From the NCBI GenBank assembly GCA_002350465.1, contig DEEW01000085.1:63217-80149 (forward strand): a stretch of DNA of 16,933 nt, given 5' to 3'. Positions 14,457 to 16,933 of this stretch are shown one piece after another. Within the stretch, counting starts at the first letter, position 1. Each line of letters starts with the position of its first letter. Origin of the DNA: Lachnospiraceae bacterium UBA2868. GTDB lineage: Bacteria; Bacillota_A; Clostridia; Lachnospirales; Lachnospiraceae. Position numbers and translations under genes: made by a program. The notes below the pieces were generated by a model that saw only the letters and a list, made by a program, of their open reading frames with translations, was not told the DNA's origin and did no database searches.

Positions 14457-14906
14457 TCAATTAAACGGAAGCTCTTCATCTATACCATCCGGAATGTTCA
14501 TGAATCCGTCACCGCTGTCTGACGGTGCGGATGAAGCCGGAACAAACGCATCTGCTGATCCGCCCTGCGTGGATCCTTTATTTTCCACGAACTCATGACG
14601 CTCAACAACCACATCCGTTGTGTACACCTTCTGTCCGTCCTTGTTGGTATAGCTACCCGTCTGAATATGACCCTCAACAAGTATCCTCATACCTTTGCGA
14701 AGATACTTCTCTGCGAATTCTCCGTCCCGGCCAAATGCCACTATGTTGATGAAATCAGCCGTCTGCTGATCACCTGCGGCGGAATCTCTTCTGCCTCTTC
14801 TGTCAACGGCAAGTGAATACCTTGCTATAGCCATTGCCTGATCACCGGATGAATATCTTACTTCGGGATCACGGGTTAATCTTCCCACCAATATTACTTT
14901 ATTCAT
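14457..14906 (-). CDS. ssb: Single-stranded DNA-binding protein
   Basis: A 149-residue SSB: OB-fold at about 1-105 (MNKVILVGRLTRDPEVRY, FINIVAFGRDGEFAEKYLRKG, EGHIQTGSYTNKDGQKVYTTDV) and a flexible Ser/Gly/Ala/Asp tail with an acidic end. It coats single-stranded DNA as a tetramer and recruits repair and replication proteins through its C-terminal tip. In most SSBs that tip ends in a Phe whose free carboxylate is part of the contact. Here the chain reads EELPFN, with one Asn after the Phe. The start is ATG 14906, preceded by a weak GAGAGAACAT; longer open frame up to 15017 overlaps rpsF and gives no SSB-like residues. It begins 16 bases after rpsF. Confidence 0.97.
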   Translation of the reverse strand: MNKVILVGRLTRDPEVRYSSGDQAMAIARYSLAVDRRGRRDSAAGDQQTADFINIVAFGRDGEFAEKYLRKGMRILVEGHIQTGSYTNKDGQKVYTTDVVVERHEFVENKGSTQGGSADAFVPASSAPSDSGDGFMNIPDGIDEELPFN

Positions 14907-14922
14907 ATGTTCTCTCTTTCTA

Positions 14923-15210
14923 TTACGCTTCTGCCTTAACGCAGAGATAACGAAGAACGTTATCCATAATGCGGACACGATTTTCGAGTTCGATCGGTGC
15001 CGTAGGTTCTGCATCAAAGTGAACGAAATAGTAGAAGCCTTCTCTCATCTTCTGAACTTCATAAGCAAGTCTCTTCTTGCCCCACTCGTCCACATCCGTT
15101 ACAGTACCGCCGAAACGATCAATATAATTCTTGATCCTTTCGATGATGGCAGCTCTCTCGTCGTCTTCGATCTTAGCATTAAGAACAACGCATAATTCAT
15201 ATTTGCTCAT
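14923..15210 (-). CDS. rpsF: Ribosomal protein bS6
   Basis: A 95-residue small-subunit protein: MSKYELCVVLNAKI, a central GGTVTDVDEWGKKRLAYEVQK segment and EGFYYFVHFDAEP typical of bS6, then a final helix RIMDNVLRYLCVK. It forms a heterodimer with bS18 on the 30S platform, and in several bacteria the dimer represses its own operon through the leader RNA. Start ATG 15210 with AAAGGAGGTACCAGC; the longer frame to 15258 runs through the ribosome site and leader. First gene of rpsF-ssb-rpsR, with promoter at 15283-15311. Confidence 0.98.
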   Translation of the reverse strand: MSKYELCVVLNAKIEDDERAAIIERIKNYIDRFGGTVTDVDEWGKKRLAYEVQKMREGFYYFVHFDAEPTAPIELENRVRIMDNVLRYLCVKAEA

Positions 15211-15235
15211 GCTGGTACCTCCTTTTGGACTTTGG

Positions 15236-15255
15236 CCTTTACTATACAGTAAAAG
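15236..15255 (-). other. Small leader hairpin upstream of rpsF
   Basis: CTTTTAC pairs with GTAAAGG (one G-U) around six bases in the rpsF leader, about 25 bases before the start. Leaders of rpsF operons can bind the bS6:bS18 complex, but I do not see the full known motif, so a regulatory role is only a possibility. Confidence 0.25.
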
Positions 15256-15282
15256 CAAGGATAAATTGTATCACGGTTTGCT

Positions 15283-15311
15283 ATGATATCACATAATATC
15301 AAGCTTTTCAA
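15283..15311 (-). promoter_or_regulatory. rpsF: Promoter for rpsF-ssb-rpsR
   Basis: On the minus strand TTGAAA (15306-15311) and TATCAT (15283-15288) have a 17-bp spacer, about 75 bp before rpsF. A second possible -10 (TACAAT) lies nearer the gene but has no matching -35. Confidence 0.75.
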
Positions 15312-15330
15312 GGGGTTTTGCTAACAAAAA

Positions 15331-16053
15331 TCAAACCGTAATTGCGCCTAAAACAGCCCCTATACTGTCATTTATCACAAGATCGGCTCTCGAATCCATC
15401 GGCGTTTTGGACTTATTGATCAAAACAAGCTTATGGCCTCTGTAGTAATCAATGAGACCAGCCGCAGGATAAACTGCAAGAGAAGTTCCTCCTATTATAA
15501 GGACATCCGCATTTGCTATATAGTTTACCGACTTGCTCATTACATTGCTGTCGAGACCTTCTTCATACAGAACAACATCCGGTTTTATGGGTCCGCCGCA
15601 TTTGTCGCACTTCGGAACACCCTCGCTGTTTATGATGTAATCCACGTCAAATGATTTTCCGCATGATTCACAATAATTGCGCAGCACGCTTCCGTGGAGT
15701 TCGAGAACTTCCCGGCTTCCGGCAGCCTGATGCAGGCCATCGATGTTCTGGGTTACAACCGCTTTCAGCTTCCCCGCTTTTTCAAGCTCTGCCAGCTTCA
15801 GATGGGCTTTGTTAGGTTTTGCGGTAGTACAGAGCATCTTGTCTCTGTAGAATCTGTAGAACTCTTCGGGTTTACTCCTGTAAAATGTATGACTCAGTAT
15901 TGTTTCGGGAGGGTAATCATACTTCTGGTTATAAAGTCCGTCTACACTTCGAAAGTCCGGGATTCCGCTTTCGGTCGAAACTCCCGCTCCCCCGAAAAAT
16001 ACTATATTATCCGACTCTGTTATCCATTGCTGTAACGTTTCTAGTGGTGTCAT
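15331..16053 (-). CDS. cobB: Sir2-family NAD-dependent protein deacylase
   Basis: A 240-residue sirtuin with all core elements: GAGVSTESGIPDFR (22-35) and TQNIDGLH (101-108) for NAD binding, the catalytic His120 in LELHG, and a four-cysteine zinc ribbon (Cys128, Cys131, Cys149, Cys152). Toward the C-terminal side are GGTSLAVYPAAG and LINKS. It removes acetyl or other acyl groups from lysines using NAD; in bacteria a known target is acyl/acetyl-CoA synthetases. Start ATG 16053 with AAAGGAGGAGAAA. It begins 34 bases after the MaoC-like gene and probably shares its transcript. No intrinsic terminator is visible between its stop and the rpsF promoter. Confidence 0.96.
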   Translation of the reverse strand: MTPLETLQQWITESDNIVFFGGAGVSTESGIPDFRSVDGLYNQKYDYPPETILSHTFYRSKPEEFYRFYRDKMLCTTAKPNKAHLKLAELEKAGKLKAVVTQNIDGLHQAAGSREVLELHGSVLRNYCESCGKSFDVDYIINSEGVPKCDKCGGPIKPDVVLYEEGLDSNVMSKSVNYIANADVLIIGGTSLAVYPAAGLIDYYRGHKLVLINKSKTPMDSRADLVINDSIGAVLGAITV

Positions 16054-16087
16054 TTTCTCCTCCTTTTACTGTTTGAGAGCCGTGTCA

Positions 16088-16504
16088 TTAATCGGCGACT
16101 CCAACCTGCATTACGGCCTTACAGACCTTATCCCCCTTTTGGTTTCGTATCGAGACCTTAAGCACAATCAGTGAATATACATCATGTTTCTCTTCAACTA
16201 AACCTTCTGTCGTAAGCGTATCTCCAATGTATACCGGTTTGGAAAATTTTATCTTAACCTCATGTATAAGGCTGTTTTTCCCCGGAAGATATACACCGGC
16301 AAGTGTGGACAGAAGGGATGCCGTAAGCATTCCGTATACTACTCTTCCGGGATGCCCTTTGGATAATGCGTAATCCTCATCGATGTGAAGCGGATTGATA
16401 TCCCCGGTAACAGCTCGAAACGATGACATCATATCTTCCGTGACCGTAACCGTAAAGCTTTCCTTCTGACCAACCTCTATTTCTTCGTATTTATACTCAT
16501 TCAT
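16088..16504 (-). CDS. MaoC-like hot-dog hydratase
   Basis: A 138-residue single hot-dog domain. The hydratase-2 signature appears as AVTGDINPLHIDEDYA (Asp35, His40 as likely catalytic pair), then GRVVYGML in the central helix. The family hydrates or dehydrates enoyl-CoA or enoyl-ACP, as in (R)-specific enoyl hydratase PhaJ. Next to an acyl carrier protein gene, action on an ACP-bound acyl chain is plausible (inference). Start ATG 16504; the ribosome site is weak (ACGGATAATTAT region). A 73-base gap separates it from the ACP gene with no terminator seen, and the sirtuin follows after 34 bases. Confidence 0.9.
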   Translation of the reverse strand: MNEYKYEEIEVGQKESFTVTVTEDMMSSFRAVTGDINPLHIDEDYALSKGHPGRVVYGMLTASLLSTLAGVYLPGKNSLIHEVKIKFSKPVYIGDTLTTEGLVEEKHDVYSLIVLKVSIRNQKGDKVCKAVMQVGVAD

Positions 16505-16577
16505 ATAATTATCCGTACAGATTAGTTCCCTTAATAATTCAAAATCCTGTTATTTGCTACAATTATCCCGAATTTAA

Positions 16578-16817
16578 TTACAGCTTCGATGCGATAAGAT
16601 CCACCATCTCTCCCACATTTGCAAGCTCATTAACTTCCTTAAGATCAAACTTCAATCCGAATTCCTTCTCCATGGAAACAACGAGGGTAATGTGCTCAAG
16701 GGAATCCCAGTCCTCTATATCAGACGAATTAGTCGAGTCTTCGATAACAAGCGTGTCATCATCAAATACCTCTCTGAATATTCTCTGGACTTTTTCCATT
16801 ATTTCATTATGTGTCAT
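16578..16817 (-). CDS. Acyl carrier protein
   Basis: A 79-residue carrier protein with the phosphopantetheine attachment site WDSLEH (Ser39), an acidic helix II and the FGLKFDLKEVNEL region, ending in a GEMVDLIASKL helix. It would hold acyl groups as thioesters. It differs from the primary fatty-acid AcpP, which usually reads GADSLDTVEL, so it is more likely a dedicated ACP of a side pathway (polyketide-like, lipid-modifying or surface-polymer); that is inference. Start ATG 16817, 23 bases after the preceding gene's stop, with AAAGG and a weak ACGGAAA nearby. MaoC-like hydratase follows. Confidence 0.93.
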   Translation of the reverse strand: MTHNEIMEKVQRIFREVFDDDTLVIEDSTNSSDIEDWDSLEHITLVVSMEKEFGLKFDLKEVNELANVGEMVDLIASKL

Positions 16818-16840
16818 TTTCCGTAACCTTTCTACTACCT

Positions 16841-16933
16841 TTACTTAACAGCTTCCAGAAGACCTGCTTCCACCATTTTGCGCAACGTAGGCAGCATATC
16901 CGCCACACTGTGTCCGATATAATCGCTTAGCTC
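16841..16933 (-). CDS. C-terminal end of an unidentified protein (5' part outside window)
   Basis: The last 30 codons read ELSDYIGHSVADMLPTL, then RKMVEAGLLEAVK and a TAA stop. I do not recognise the family from this fragment. The pattern (polar helix, turn, then LRKMVEAGLLE) is compatible with a winged-helix or other small helical end. It ends 23 bases before the ACP gene and so is probably the preceding gene of the same operon. Confidence 0.7.
   Translation of the reverse strand, partial: ELSDYIGHSVADMLPTLRKMVEAGLLEAVK

Noticed and set aside
14907..15017. N-terminal extension of SSB
   Set aside because: It overlaps the rpsF coding sequence; the SSB OB-fold begins exactly at MNKVILVG from ATG 14906.

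Overview
The window looks like chromosomal DNA from an anaerobic, low-to-moderate GC Firmicute. The best fit is a Lachnospiraceae member such as Butyrivibrio, Pseudobutyrivibrio or a relative. This rests on the clostridial 2[4Fe-4S] ferredoxin, the rubredoxin with flavodiiron protein, the pyruvate formate-lyase operon, MecA, the rpsF-ssb-rpsR operon, consistently strong AGGAGG ribosome binding sites, and consensus -35/-10 promoters with 17-bp spacers. The assignment is inferred from gene content; no marker gene names the genus.

Layout. At 1-975 (minus) lies the N-terminal part of a GdpP-type c-di-AMP phosphodiesterase, cut by the window edge. At 1041-7152 (minus) is a fermentation block. In transcription order it holds a pyruvate formate-lyase core that stops before the glycyl radical domain, a 64-aa relic-like copy of the start of that domain, an 80-aa stand-alone glycyl radical domain, the activating enzyme PflA, Maf, a methyl-accepting chemotaxis protein, and a 2[4Fe-4S] ferredoxin with its own promoter and a strong terminator. 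Divergently, 7438-9070 (plus) encodes rubredoxin, a flavodiiron protein and a DUF1858 redox-disulfide protein, ending at a bidirectional terminator shared with convergent mecA (9135-9881, minus). About 600 bp (9882-10481) carries no confident gene. It holds the mecA promoter, a perfect dyad, an inverted pair of repeats and a degraded-looking lipoprotein ORF. At 10482-13906 (minus) an acyl-CoA ligase-like gene is followed by a membrane-anchored GH18/SH3 protein. At 14160-15210 (minus) is rpsF-ssb-rpsR with promoter and terminator. At 15331-16933 (minus) an unidentified gene end is followed by an acyl carrier protein, a MaoC-like hydratase and a sirtuin.

Main point of interest. Pyruvate formate-lyase is normally one chain of about 740-760 residues with the radical glycine near its C-terminus. 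Here the chain is divided into a 679-aa catalytic core with the Cys-Cys pair and an 80-aa domain with the RVSGYA loop. Each has its own Shine-Dalgarno. Between them sits a second, glycine-radical-less version of the domain's first ~26 residues with a new Cys-containing tail. Because the core and the domain dock exactly where E. coli PflB is continuous, this looks like a two-subunit glycyl radical enzyme with a possible third, non-radical partner. The neighbouring oxygen-reducing rubredoxin/flavodiiron operon is transcribed divergently from the same control region.

Second point. Several intergenic regions share pieces of one dispersed, structured repeat (motifs CGATGGGCCCCTCCT, GCGAYCTTGA and CTAGGCTGATAGGG). 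Copies lie after the ferredoxin gene, after rpsR, around 10050-10380, and at the stop codon of the ligase gene.
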